A DNA stretch of 64,000 bases from UBA8919 sp041658185 (GTDB taxonomy: Bacteria > Elusimicrobiota > UBA8919). Positions 8,117 to 16,473 of the stretch are shown here, in pieces. The first letter of the stretch is position 1. Every line of letters begins with the position of its first letter. The translations under genes were made by a program, and so were the position numbers. The notes under the pieces were generated by a model, which had not been told where the DNA came from, did no database searches, and saw only the letters and a list, made by a program, of their open reading frames with translations. Where the stretch lies: contig JBBAAR010000007.1 in the NCBI GenBank assembly GCA_041658185.1, positions 1 to 64,000 of the forward strand. Direction: 5' to 3'.

Positions 8117-10164
8117 AAAAAATATCTTATGTTTTAAGGGCTGTTATATTTATACTGATAATTTTCCTTATAATTCAGCCGAAAAAAAAGATTTATCGGG
8201 TGAGAAACATTCCGACCGTTGCGGTTTTGATAGATTATTCTCAAAGCATGCAAAGCACCTCAGATAAAAATAATTTTTTGAAACTTACGAAAAAAATAAT
8301 ATCGGAGATTACCGGATCATTAAAAATAAATCCGGTTTTTTTCAAATTTTCGGATGAGTTAAAAAATATCTCTGCAAGTGAGATAGAAAAACTTACGGCA
8401 AAAGGTTTAAGAACGGATATAACCGGAACTCTTGAAAAAATAAATAAGGAATTTTTAGGTAAAGAACTGGACGCAGTAATTTTATTTTCCGACGGCAATC
8501 AAAATGTAGAAAAATCCGCCGATGAAGTAATAAAAGAATTTTCCGAATTAGATATACCTATTATTGCAGTTGTTCCTCAAGCCGTCCTATCGCAAAAAAA
8601 CATATCCATAGGAAAAATAGATGTGCCTGATGTTGTTTTTAGAAATGTCGGTTTGGTACTATCGGCAAAAATTAACACTTATGGTTTTGTCGGTGAAAAA
8701 ATATCCGTATATCTCAAATCAGAAGATACTGTTTTACAGAGCAAATCGCTTGATATCGTAAATTCAGGCACTACAGGTGTTGATTTTGATATAAAACCGC
8801 AAATCGCAGGGCATATAAATTATTCAATAGAAATACCCACATATTCCGGCGAGCAAAATATATATGACAATAAGAAAAAATTCGTGCTTGATGTAGAGCC
8901 GGAAAAAATTCGTGTTTTATATCTCTGCGGGCAACCGTCATTTAATTATTCATTTTTACGAAATACGCTTAAGAATGATCCCAATATTGAACTTGTTTCG
9001 TTTGTAATTTTAAGAAATCCGGAAAATATAGTTCCCGTTTCCGATAATGAACTTTCACTTATACCTTTTCCTGTGGAAGATATTTTTTCAAAAGAAATTT
9101 TTAATTTTGACCTTTTAATTTTAGACAATTTCAATTATTCCAGATTCCCGATAAATTATCAGCATCTTGTAAATATAAAAAATTTTATCACTGTAAACGG
9201 CAAATCACTTTTTATAATTTCGGGAGAAATCCCGTTATCCGTCTATCAAAATACGCCTGTTGCCGAATTATTGCCCGTAATTCCGTCGCCGGAAATTATC
9301 TCCGAAAAATTTTGTCTTACCGTTTTATATCCTGAACACGGTATTCTGAAACTGGCGGATGATGTGTCGTCTAATAATTATATTTGGAAAGGGATGCCTG
9401 AACTGGCCGGTATAAATGTTTCTTCCGTCGGTGAAAAATCTGTCGTACTTGCCAAAAGCGAAAAATCAAATTATCCTGTAATAGCAATTGCCGAAAAAGG
9501 CAAAGGACGGGTTATGTGCATTACCACATCGTCATTGTGGCGATTGGCATTAGGCAGCGAAAACCCGTATAGTTATGTCAAACTGATAGGACAGTCGGTT
9601 AAATGGCTTACAAATGCCGCTTCAATAAAACAGGTAGTTATTTTTGCAAAAAAAAGTTATAATATAAACGACACTGCCGCTCTGAAAATTCGCGTAAAAG
9701 ACGAGTACTTTAAACCGGTAAGTAATGCATCCGTTCGCCTTGAAATGACATCGCCCGACGGTATAAAGGAGCGGATTGAAGTTTTTCCGGAAACTGAAAG
9801 CGGCGAATACGGGACAAATGTTGAACTAAATGCTTCGGGAGAATATAAAATTTATGTCACTGCATTTGATAAAAAAAGATTTCTGGGAAGTGACAAAAAT
9901 TCTTTTACGGTTTTTAACATTTCAAGAGAATCGGAAGATACTAATATCAACGACCAGTTTATGAGAGAAATTGCAGACAAAACCGCAGGAAAATTTTTTG
10001 CGGTAGATAATTTTAATATAGAAAAATCGGATATAAAACCCAAAACCCAGAAATCAGATGTTTTATATGAAATAAATATATGGGACAAAACACCGATTTA
10101 TTTGATTTTGATTTTTTTATTTGCTGTTGAATGGTTTTTGAGACGTAAAAGCGGTTTATTATGA
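8113..10164 (+). CDS. VWA and amidotransferase-like membrane protein
   Basis: A 683-residue protein with an N-terminal membrane helix (about 8-23), a VWA-like domain starting VAVLIDYSQSM near residue 36, and a long beta-rich central part. An amidotransferase-like segment follows around residues 280-450 (VLYLCGQPSFNYSFLR, then LLILDNFNYSRF), then a beta-sandwich, and a final membrane helix near 658-676 followed by basic residues. This order matches large VWA proteins found next to BatA and DUF4159. The VWA domain and sandwich should lie in the periplasm. Overlaps both neighbours by 4 nt. The substrate is unknown. Confidence 0.82.
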   Translation: MKKISYVLRAVIFILIIFLIIQPKKKIYRVRNIPTVAVLIDYSQSMQSTSDKNNFLKLTKKIISEITGSLKINPVFFKFSDELKNISASEIEKLTAKGLRTDITGTLEKINKEFLGKELDAVILFSDGNQNVEKSADEVIKEFSELDIPIIAVVPQAVLSQKNISIGKIDVPDVVFRNVGLVLSAKINTYGFVGEKISVYLKSEDTVLQSKSLDIVNSGTTGVDFDIKPQIAGHINYSIEIPTYSGEQNIYDNKKKFVLDVEPEKIRVLYLCGQPSFNYSFLRNTLKNDPNIELVSFVILRNPENIVPVSDNELSLIPFPVEDIFSKEIFNFDLLILDNFNYSRFPINYQHLVNIKNFITVNGKSLFIISGEIPLSVYQNTPVAELLPVIPSPEIISEKFCLTVLYPEHGILKLADDVSSNNYIWKGMPELAGINVSSVGEKSVVLAKSEKSNYPVIAIAEKGKGRVMCITTSSLWRLALGSENPYSYVKLIGQSVKWLTNAASIKQVVIFAKKSYNINDTAALKIRVKDEYFKPVSNASVRLEMTSPDGIKERIEVFPETESGEYGTNVELNASGEYKIYVTAFDKKRFLGSDKNSFTVFNISRESEDTNINDQFMREIADKTAGKFFAVDNFNIEKSDIKPKTQKSDVLYEINIWDKTPIYLILIFLFAVEWFLRRKSGLL

Positions 10165-12284
10165 GTATAGTTTTTATAATTTCATTTGGATTTTATTTGT
10201 TAACATTAAGTCCGACCGTTTATGTCGGTGACAGCGGCGAATTCACAACTGCGGCATATACTTTGGGCATAACCCATCCACCCGGCTATCCGCTGTATGT
10301 ATTATTGGGAAAAATCTTTACATTGATAATTCCGTTCGGGAACATTGCATATCGCGTAAACTTGATGAGTGCATTTTTTGGTGCATTGAGTTGCGGGATT
10401 GTCTATTTGATAATAAAGGGAATAGAGGATAGAGGACAGAGGACAGAGGACAGAAATCTACGCTCTACGCTCTGTGCCCTATGCTCTGCATTAGTTTTGG
10501 CTTTCTCCAAAACTTTTTGGTCACAATCAGTAGTTGCCGAAGTGTACACCATTAACGCATTTTTTATCGCCTTATTAATTTATATATCAGTATCAAAATA
10601 TAAAAATCTTTATCTGTTTTCGTTTATTGCCGGTGTCGGAATTGCGGGACACTACATTACGGCATTGGTATTGCCGGCATTTGTTGTTTTCTATCGAGAA
10701 ATACTTTTTGAAAAAAGAAATTTTTTGAAACGAATTTTAGCAAGTTTTATCTTTTTATTATTTGGATTATCGGTTCTTTTATTTATGCCGGTTCGCTCCG
10801 GTGCACAACCTTTTATGGATTGGGGAAATACCGAGATTTTCAGTAATTTTATCGCACAGATAAGAAGAGTGCAGTATAAAACATTTGAATTCGGTCAGAC
10901 GGTAACATTGTTCACAAAATTTCAGTTTATAAAATATTTTTTGAAACTTACAGGGGAACAATTTACATATTATCTGATTCCGTTTGTACTTCTGGGTCTG
11001 ATAAATTTATGGAAATTACTAAAAAAATTCTGTATTTTTACCGTTCTCTTATTCCTGATAAATAGTTTGGGTTTGATTTTTATTTTGAAATTCCAGTTTA
11101 ATCCGCAGCAATCGTCGGTCGTTGAGGTCTATTATCTCCCTGCATATACAATAATGGCGATTTGGCTGTATTTCGGAATTTTATATTTATCAAAATTTGT
11201 TAAACCCGTTATTTTTTTGCCTTTTGTTATTTTACCATTCATAGCAAACTTTAATTACAACAATAAAAGAAATAACTTTATTGCACTTGATTATTCCTCT
11301 AATATCCTGAAATCATTACCAAAAAAAGCACATTTTTTTTCGTCGGGCGATAATCAAATGTTCCTTTTGTCATATCAGCAGTGGTGTCTAAAAAACAGGA
11401 AGGATTTGTCTTTTTATACAGACACGGGATTGTTGTTTAAGAATGTTTTTGGCAATGATTTTTTTCAACTTACAAAAGAAGAAAAACGAGTGAGACGGGA
11501 ATATGTCCAGCGAGAATTACTGAAACAATCAAGACCTGTCTATTTTTCACTCGGCAGCAGTTTTTCAAATCTAAAAGATATAAAATCAGAAATCACAGGA
11601 ATTGTCTTCAGGGCAAAACCGCTGGGCTTGAATTACGATATGTGGCAGATTTATGCTATCCGTGACATAGATAACAAAAATTATCTGACGGAATATCTTT
11701 TAAGAGATGTCGCCGCACAATATCATTATTTTCTTGCAGAAAAATATTACATAGATAAAAATATAAACGAAATGCTGAGAGAATTTGACATTGCAGAAAA
11801 TGCCGGCGGTGATGTTGAGTGGGTTTTTAATAACATAGGAATTTCTCTTCGTGAAAAGGGATTTACCGACTATGCAATCAAAAATTTTCAAAAAGGTATA
11901 GGAATAAATCCTTACGATGATAATTCAAAAAACAATCTGGCATTTATGTATTTGGATTTCGGTTATAAAAAATTTCTGCAAAAAAAATATAATGCGGCGG
12001 TTGATTTTTACAAAAAAGCAATTGAAATTAGTCCTCAACTGGTTGAGCCGCATGGTTATCTCGGTGTTGTTTATGAGCAGATGAATCAAAATGAACTTGC
12101 AATTTCTGAATATCAAAAAGCAATTTCATTGAAATATGATTATGTTGATGCACATTATAATTTGGGTGTTGCCTACTGGAAAATAAAAAACTGGACAGGG
12201 GTTATTGAAGAATTTAAGACGGTCTTACAATTAAATCCTGAACATCAACAGGCAAAAAAATATCTTTTGATGCTGAAAAAATGA
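10161..12284 (+). CDS. DUF2723 glycosyltransferase-like protein with TPR tail, copy 1
   Basis: A polytopic GT-C-fold protein of 707 residues. The DUF2723 motif TVYVGDSGEF-TTAAYTLGITHPPGYPLY near 18-46 holds the acidic pair (D and E of DSGE) expected to serve catalysis at the first periplasmic loop. About ten membrane helices follow to residue 370, then a soluble domain and at least three TPR units (about 545-700). DUF2723 proteins are related to protein O-mannosyl-type transferases that use lipid-linked sugars. This is the first of three paralogs in a row. A tandem heptamer repeat at 10425-10490 is read in frame in a loop between helices. Confidence 0.87.
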   Translation: MSIVFIISFGFYLLTLSPTVYVGDSGEFTTAAYTLGITHPPGYPLYVLLGKIFTLIIPFGNIAYRVNLMSAFFGALSCGIVYLIIKGIEDRGQRTEDRNLRSTLCALCSALVLAFSKTFWSQSVVAEVYTINAFFIALLIYISVSKYKNLYLFSFIAGVGIAGHYITALVLPAFVVFYREILFEKRNFLKRILASFIFLLFGLSVLLFMPVRSGAQPFMDWGNTEIFSNFIAQIRRVQYKTFEFGQTVTLFTKFQFIKYFLKLTGEQFTYYLIPFVLLGLINLWKLLKKFCIFTVLLFLINSLGLIFILKFQFNPQQSSVVEVYYLPAYTIMAIWLYFGILYLSKFVKPVIFLPFVILPFIANFNYNNKRNNFIALDYSSNILKSLPKKAHFFSSGDNQMFLLSYQQWCLKNRKDLSFYTDTGLLFKNVFGNDFFQLTKEEKRVRREYVQRELLKQSRPVYFSLGSSFSNLKDIKSEITGIVFRAKPLGLNYDMWQIYAIRDIDNKNYLTEYLLRDVAAQYHYFLAEKYYIDKNINEMLREFDIAENAGGDVEWVFNNIGISLREKGFTDYAIKNFQKGIGINPYDDNSKNNLAFMYLDFGYKKFLQKKYNAAVDFYKKAIEISPQLVEPHGYLGVVYEQMNQNELAISEYQKAISLKYDYVDAHYNLGVAYWKIKNWTGVIEEFKTVLQLNPEHQQAKKYLLMLKK
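10425..10490 (+). repeat. Foldback heptamer array inside DUF2723 copy 1
   Basis: Left arm: about four GAGGACA heptamers. Right arm: about four to five CTACGCT / CTGTGCC / CTATGCT heptamers, roughly the reverse complement of the left arm. The array is translated as IEDRGQRTEDR then STLCALCSAL. A very similar array lies at 14605-14672 in copy 3 but not in copy 2, which has a different array at the same protein position. Confidence 0.8.
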
Positions 12285-14341
12285 TAATTACATTTTTAAC
12301 AAGTTTTGGTTTATATTTATTCACTATGTGTCCTACGGTATATTCAGGAGACAGCGGAGAACTTACCACGGCATGCAGTGTTCTCGGCATTGCCCATCCG
12401 CCCGGCTATCCGCTTTATGTATTGTTCGGAAAAATCTTTACATTGATAATACCGTTCGGGAACATCGCATACCGTATCAACCTGATGAGCGCGTTTTTTG
12501 GTGCGTTAAGTTGTTGGATGGTGTATCTTATAGTGAAAGAAAGTGAACAAAAGTGGACAAAAGTGAACGAAAGTAAATCTTCCTTTCACTTCCTTTCACT
12601 TCCTTTCACTGCCCTTATTACTGCCCTATTTCTCGCATTTTCTAATTCACTTTGGTCACAATCAACAATGGCAGAAGTATATTCACTCAACAGTTTTTTT
12701 GTTGCTTTAATAATTTATTTTTTACTCGTTAACCATTCTCGGCAGAACTACTCGTTACTCGTTATTTTTCTGTTGGGCATGGGGCTCGGGAATCATCACA
12801 CGCTTGTTTTGTCAATACCGGGAATTGTGTATTTAATTTTGCAGCGGGAAAAAGTGAAAAGGTCAGAAGATAAAAACACATTTTCTTTCTCACTTTCTTA
12901 CTTTCTCACTTTCTTACTTTTCTTTATTCTTGGATTTTCCGTATATCTTTTTATGATTGTTCGTTCGCAGCAAAATCCCATCGCCGATTGGGACAATCCT
13001 GAAAATATTACAAATTTTTTGAAAGTGGTTTTTAGAACTGGATACGGCGGCGTAATGCATCTCGAAGAAAAAGGAGGATTATTAATAAGGCCGTTAACGT
13101 TATTGTTTTCTCAATTGTTTGAATATATAAAAAATGTTGTCTCGGCATTTACGGTTTTCGGATTTTTACTTGGTATTTTCGGATTAGCGGTTCAATATAA
13201 AAAGGAAAAAAAATATTTCTGGTTTTTATTTCTTATATTCATTATTGCCGGTCCGTTCTTTATATTTCTTGCAAACAAACCGGTAAATAATTTTACCAAC
13301 GACCTGCTTGAACCGTTTTATATTCCGTCTGTAATTATATTTGCCGTTTGGATTGGTTATGCGATTAAAATTATATCGGGGAAATCTTCTTTGTTCTATA
13401 TTCCGGTTTTCGGGATAATACTTTTTCAATTTACGTCAAATTTACCGAAAAACAATCTGCGATATAATTTTCTTGCAGACGATGTTGGAAAAAATATATT
13501 AAAAACTGTTCCTGATAATTCCATACTTTTTCTTGACAAATCTGACGAGTCGGTATTTGTTTTGGCATATCAGAAAATCGTAAAAAAAAGAAGACCCTTC
13601 ATTGATATTGTAGATTGCAATGCAAGCGTTTTTCCGAACATTTACGGAGACAGATATTACTGGATTAAGGGGAATGAAAGACGAACAATGCGGCTTCCGG
13701 TTGAGCGAAGAATGATTTTTGAAAACAAAAAAAATATATACTACCTGTCGGAAAATCCCAATTATTTTGATGGTATAAATTTCTATAACACCGGACTTTT
13801 ATATGTAAAAGATGAAAAGAAATCGCCGGTCGATTTTTCAAATATCTATTATTTAAGACGAAACAATTTGAGATTTCGTGACCATATTATGACATCTTCT
13901 TTTTATTTTACAACGGCAAAATACTATATTTCAACAAATCAAAGATACTTAGTAAAAAAAGAATTTGAAAATCTTAAAGCAGTATCGGATAATAATATAT
14001 CAGGTGAAATCGCATATATATATTATAGCAACAATTTTTTCGACGAGGCAGTGGAAGAATATAAGAACGCAATCGCCAAGCAACCGACGAATGTGGAATT
14101 TTACAATAATCTCGGCGTAATTTTTGACAGACAAAAAAAATATACCGATGCAATTTCTATGTATAAAAAAGCTATTGAAATTTCTCCGTCGTACTCCGAT
14201 GCACATTATAATTTGGCTGTTGTTTATTGGAATACAGGCAACCGGAAAGGTGTAGTTTCCGAACTTGAAAAAGTTCTGCAAATAAATCCGGATAGAACTG
14301 ATATTAAAATTTTTTTGGAGACGGCAAAAAAAAGATTATGA
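12281..14341 (+). CDS. DUF2723 glycosyltransferase-like protein with TPR tail, copy 2
   Basis: 686 residues with the same plan as its neighbours: DUF2723 motif TVYSGDSGEL-TTACSVLGIAHPPGYPLY, acidic pair retained, about ten helices, a soluble periplasmic part, and TPR units near 590-680 ending at a conserved SDAHYNLAVVYWNTGN unit. Three separate short-repeat arrays (12532-12610, 12722-12765, 12850-12921) are read through in frame in loops and helix ends. A 122-nt stretch (12392-12513) is almost identical to copy 3 while the rest has diverged. Starts inside the stop of copy 1 (ATGA). Probably an inner-membrane transferase with periplasmic active site. Confidence 0.87.
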   Translation: MIITFLTSFGLYLFTMCPTVYSGDSGELTTACSVLGIAHPPGYPLYVLFGKIFTLIIPFGNIAYRINLMSAFFGALSCWMVYLIVKESEQKWTKVNESKSSFHFLSLPFTALITALFLAFSNSLWSQSTMAEVYSLNSFFVALIIYFLLVNHSRQNYSLLVIFLLGMGLGNHHTLVLSIPGIVYLILQREKVKRSEDKNTFSFSLSYFLTFLLFFILGFSVYLFMIVRSQQNPIADWDNPENITNFLKVVFRTGYGGVMHLEEKGGLLIRPLTLLFSQLFEYIKNVVSAFTVFGFLLGIFGLAVQYKKEKKYFWFLFLIFIIAGPFFIFLANKPVNNFTNDLLEPFYIPSVIIFAVWIGYAIKIISGKSSLFYIPVFGIILFQFTSNLPKNNLRYNFLADDVGKNILKTVPDNSILFLDKSDESVFVLAYQKIVKKRRPFIDIVDCNASVFPNIYGDRYYWIKGNERRTMRLPVERRMIFENKKNIYYLSENPNYFDGINFYNTGLLYVKDEKKSPVDFSNIYYLRRNNLRFRDHIMTSSFYFTTAKYYISTNQRYLVKKEFENLKAVSDNNISGEIAYIYYSNNFFDEAVEEYKNAIAKQPTNVEFYNNLGVIFDRQKKYTDAISMYKKAIEISPSYSDAHYNLAVVYWNTGNRKGVVSELEKVLQINPDRTDIKIFLETAKKRL
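12532..12610 (+). repeat. Foldback 10-mer array inside DUF2723 copy 2
   Basis: Left arm: about four AAAGTGAACA-type 10-mers. Right arm: three exact TCCTTTCACT 10-mers, close to the reverse complement. Translated in frame as KWTKVNESKSS then FHFLSLPF. It occupies the same protein loop as the GAGGACA arrays in copies 1 and 3, with unrelated sequence. Confidence 0.8.
12722..12765 (+). repeat. TACTCGT heptamer repeat inside DUF2723 copy 2
   Basis: One TTACTCGTTA at the left and two tandem TACTCGT units at the right flank a 17-nt spacer. All copies are in the same orientation. Read in frame as LLVNHSRQNYSLLVI. Confidence 0.55.
12850..12921 (+). repeat. CTTTCTYA octamer array inside DUF2723 copy 2
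   Basis: Four octamers CTTTCTCA/CTTTCTTA alternate at the right, giving the membrane-like FSFSLSYFLTFLLFF. The left part (AAAGTGAAAAGGTCAGAAG) is a degraded reverse complement. Read in frame. Confidence 0.65.
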
Positions 14342-16473
14342 TTTATTTTATATTTCTATTAACTTTCAGTGTGTTTAATTTTACTGCTTTTCCGTCGGTA
14401 GCAATTTATCGCGATGCCGGAGAGATGGCATCCGTATGTTATACATTCGGCATCGCCCATCCGCCCGGCTATCCGCTTTATGTATTGTTCGGAAAAATCT
14501 TTACATTGATAATACCGTTTGGGAACATCGCATACCGTATCAACCTGATGAGCGCGTTTTTTGGTGCGTTAAGTTGCGGGATTTTGTATTTGATAATAAA
14601 GGGAATAGCGGACAGAGGACAGAGGACAAAGGACGGAAATTTACGCTCTACGCTCTGTGCTCTATGCTCTGCATTAGTTTTAGCTTTCTCCAAAACTTTC
14701 TGGTCTGTTTCACTCGTTGCGGAAATGTACACACTGAATACAGTTTTTATTGTATTGATAATTTATCTGTTATTTTCCGACGTTAAAGCGTCTGCGGTAT
14801 TACTTGCCGCCTTTCTTTTCGGTTTAGCAATGGGCAATCGCATAGATATCGTCTTAATCGCACCCGGAGTTTTATACTTGTTAATTAGCAGTAAAGAAAT
14901 AAAAAAATCCCCTTTTGCCAGAATAACTGGTTATGCATTATTATTCTTTCTCGGCTTTTCCGTCTATCTTTTTCTTCCGATAAGGTCTAAAACACAACCG
15001 TATCTTAACTGGAATAAACCGGATAACATTCAGACGCTTGTTGATACAATAACCCGTAAAACGCACGGTAAAACGCTTGATTTGATTTCATCAAGATATA
15101 CAATCGGCGATGTTTTGTCGTCAGAAATGAAAGTTTATCTTAAACGAACCTGCAAATTATTTACCTATGTCGGCATTCCATTTATGCTTTTGGGATTTTT
15201 GTATTTATACGGAAAAAACCGACATTTTTTGGTCTCAATATTTTTGATTTATTTCATATCCGGTCCTGTTTTTATTGCAATTGCAAAAATGCCGCCCAAC
15301 CCTCACGCACTTGCTATTATGGAGCCACATTATTTGATTTCCGACTTAATCCTTGTTCTTTGGTTCGGTTGCGGAATATATTACATTTCAGAAAAGTTAA
15401 AAAGGTTGAAGGTTTTGCTTTTAATAATACCGGTAGGATTATTCGTATTAAATTTTTATTCTCAAAATATGCGATTTAATTTTATCGCTTACGATTTTGC
15501 CAAAAATGTTTTCCGTTCAATTCCCAAAAATTCAATAATTATATCGCGGGAAGATATACAGGTTTTCTCGCAATGGTATTTGCAGTATGCGGAAAAAAAA
15601 CGGGAAGATATTACCGTTATAGCAAAAGGACTTTCGGGAAGCAGATGGTACCAGGAGGGGCTTAAAAAATATAAAAACACCGATGTTGTTTCTTTGAATA
15701 ATCCCGAAACATTTTCTCAATTTTACGCAATCAACAAGAATAGAAGCATTTATTTTACGGGCGATGTGGAGGATTACGAAATGCTCGGCGGGAAATATTT
15801 TGTTTATCCGTACTGGCTGGTTTTTAATGTAAAAGAGCAAAAAACAGCGGGCTACAAGCCGGTCGATTTTGAAAATATCTACATAATAAGAAATCAGTTA
15901 AAACCCGAATTATATCCCGACTTTTTCTCTCAAAAAATTGTCTCGCAGTATTCCGATTCGCTTTTTAGATGCGGAATGTTTTTTACGAGAGAAGGAAACA
16001 TTGAAAACGCAATAGTCAATTTTGAAAAATCAATCTCTATGAAAATAGATACTCCAGCGGCATATTTTAATCTCGGCTGGATTTATTTTCAAAAAAATAA
16101 TTTTGAAAAGACGGAATATTACTACAAGCAGTCAATAAAGTTTTATGAAAAGATGCATAGCGAGGCAATTGAATATAAATCCTTTCCGGAAGTTGTTGAC
16201 TCAATAATTTCCGACTGGGCGGGTGTTCATAATAATCTCGGCACTATCTATGAAAAACAAAACAAACTAAATGAAACGATATCCGAATATGAGAAAGCGG
16301 TGAAAATCAAACCGGATTATGCAGATGCACACTACAATATGGCGGTTGCATATTGGCGACTTAAAAGCTGGCAGAAAGTTATTGAAAATCTTGAAAAAGT
16401 TTTGAGAATAAATCCCAATCACACTGATGCACAAAAATATCTTTTCTTTGCGAGGAAAAATGCAGGGTTATGA
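14338..16473 (+). CDS. DUF2723 glycosyltransferase-like protein with TPR tail, copy 3
   Basis: 711 residues, same architecture as copies 1 and 2. The DUF2723 motif is altered to AIYRDAGEM-ASVCYTFGIAHPPGYPLY: the aspartate and glutamate remain, but DSGE has become DAGE. About ten helices, a soluble domain, and TPR units near 550-705. The gene looks mosaic: 14455-14576 matches copy 2 with about one mismatch, and the next 130 nt, including the GAGGACA heptamer array, matches copy 1. Overlaps both neighbours by 4 nt. The three copies may have different acceptor or sugar preferences; the sequence alone does not say. Confidence 0.87.
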   Translation: MIYFIFLLTFSVFNFTAFPSVAIYRDAGEMASVCYTFGIAHPPGYPLYVLFGKIFTLIIPFGNIAYRINLMSAFFGALSCGILYLIIKGIADRGQRTKDGNLRSTLCALCSALVLAFSKTFWSVSLVAEMYTLNTVFIVLIIYLLFSDVKASAVLLAAFLFGLAMGNRIDIVLIAPGVLYLLISSKEIKKSPFARITGYALLFFLGFSVYLFLPIRSKTQPYLNWNKPDNIQTLVDTITRKTHGKTLDLISSRYTIGDVLSSEMKVYLKRTCKLFTYVGIPFMLLGFLYLYGKNRHFLVSIFLIYFISGPVFIAIAKMPPNPHALAIMEPHYLISDLILVLWFGCGIYYISEKLKRLKVLLLIIPVGLFVLNFYSQNMRFNFIAYDFAKNVFRSIPKNSIIISREDIQVFSQWYLQYAEKKREDITVIAKGLSGSRWYQEGLKKYKNTDVVSLNNPETFSQFYAINKNRSIYFTGDVEDYEMLGGKYFVYPYWLVFNVKEQKTAGYKPVDFENIYIIRNQLKPELYPDFFSQKIVSQYSDSLFRCGMFFTREGNIENAIVNFEKSISMKIDTPAAYFNLGWIYFQKNNFEKTEYYYKQSIKFYEKMHSEAIEYKSFPEVVDSIISDWAGVHNNLGTIYEKQNKLNETISEYEKAVKIKPDYADAHYNMAVAYWRLKSWQKVIENLEKVLRINPNHTDAQKYLFFARKNAGL
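14605..14672 (+). repeat. Foldback heptamer array inside DUF2723 copy 3
   Basis: GGACAGA/GGACAAA heptamers at the left and CTACGCT / CTGTGCT / CTATGCT heptamers at the right, facing each other. Nearly the same as the array at 10425-10490, with small unit differences. Read in frame. Confidence 0.78.

Noticed and set aside
10425..10490. Frameshift or assembly error in the DUF2723 genes at the repeat arrays
   Set aside because: Each frame remains open and returns to family sequence on both sides in all three genes, so the arrays are true in-frame inserts.
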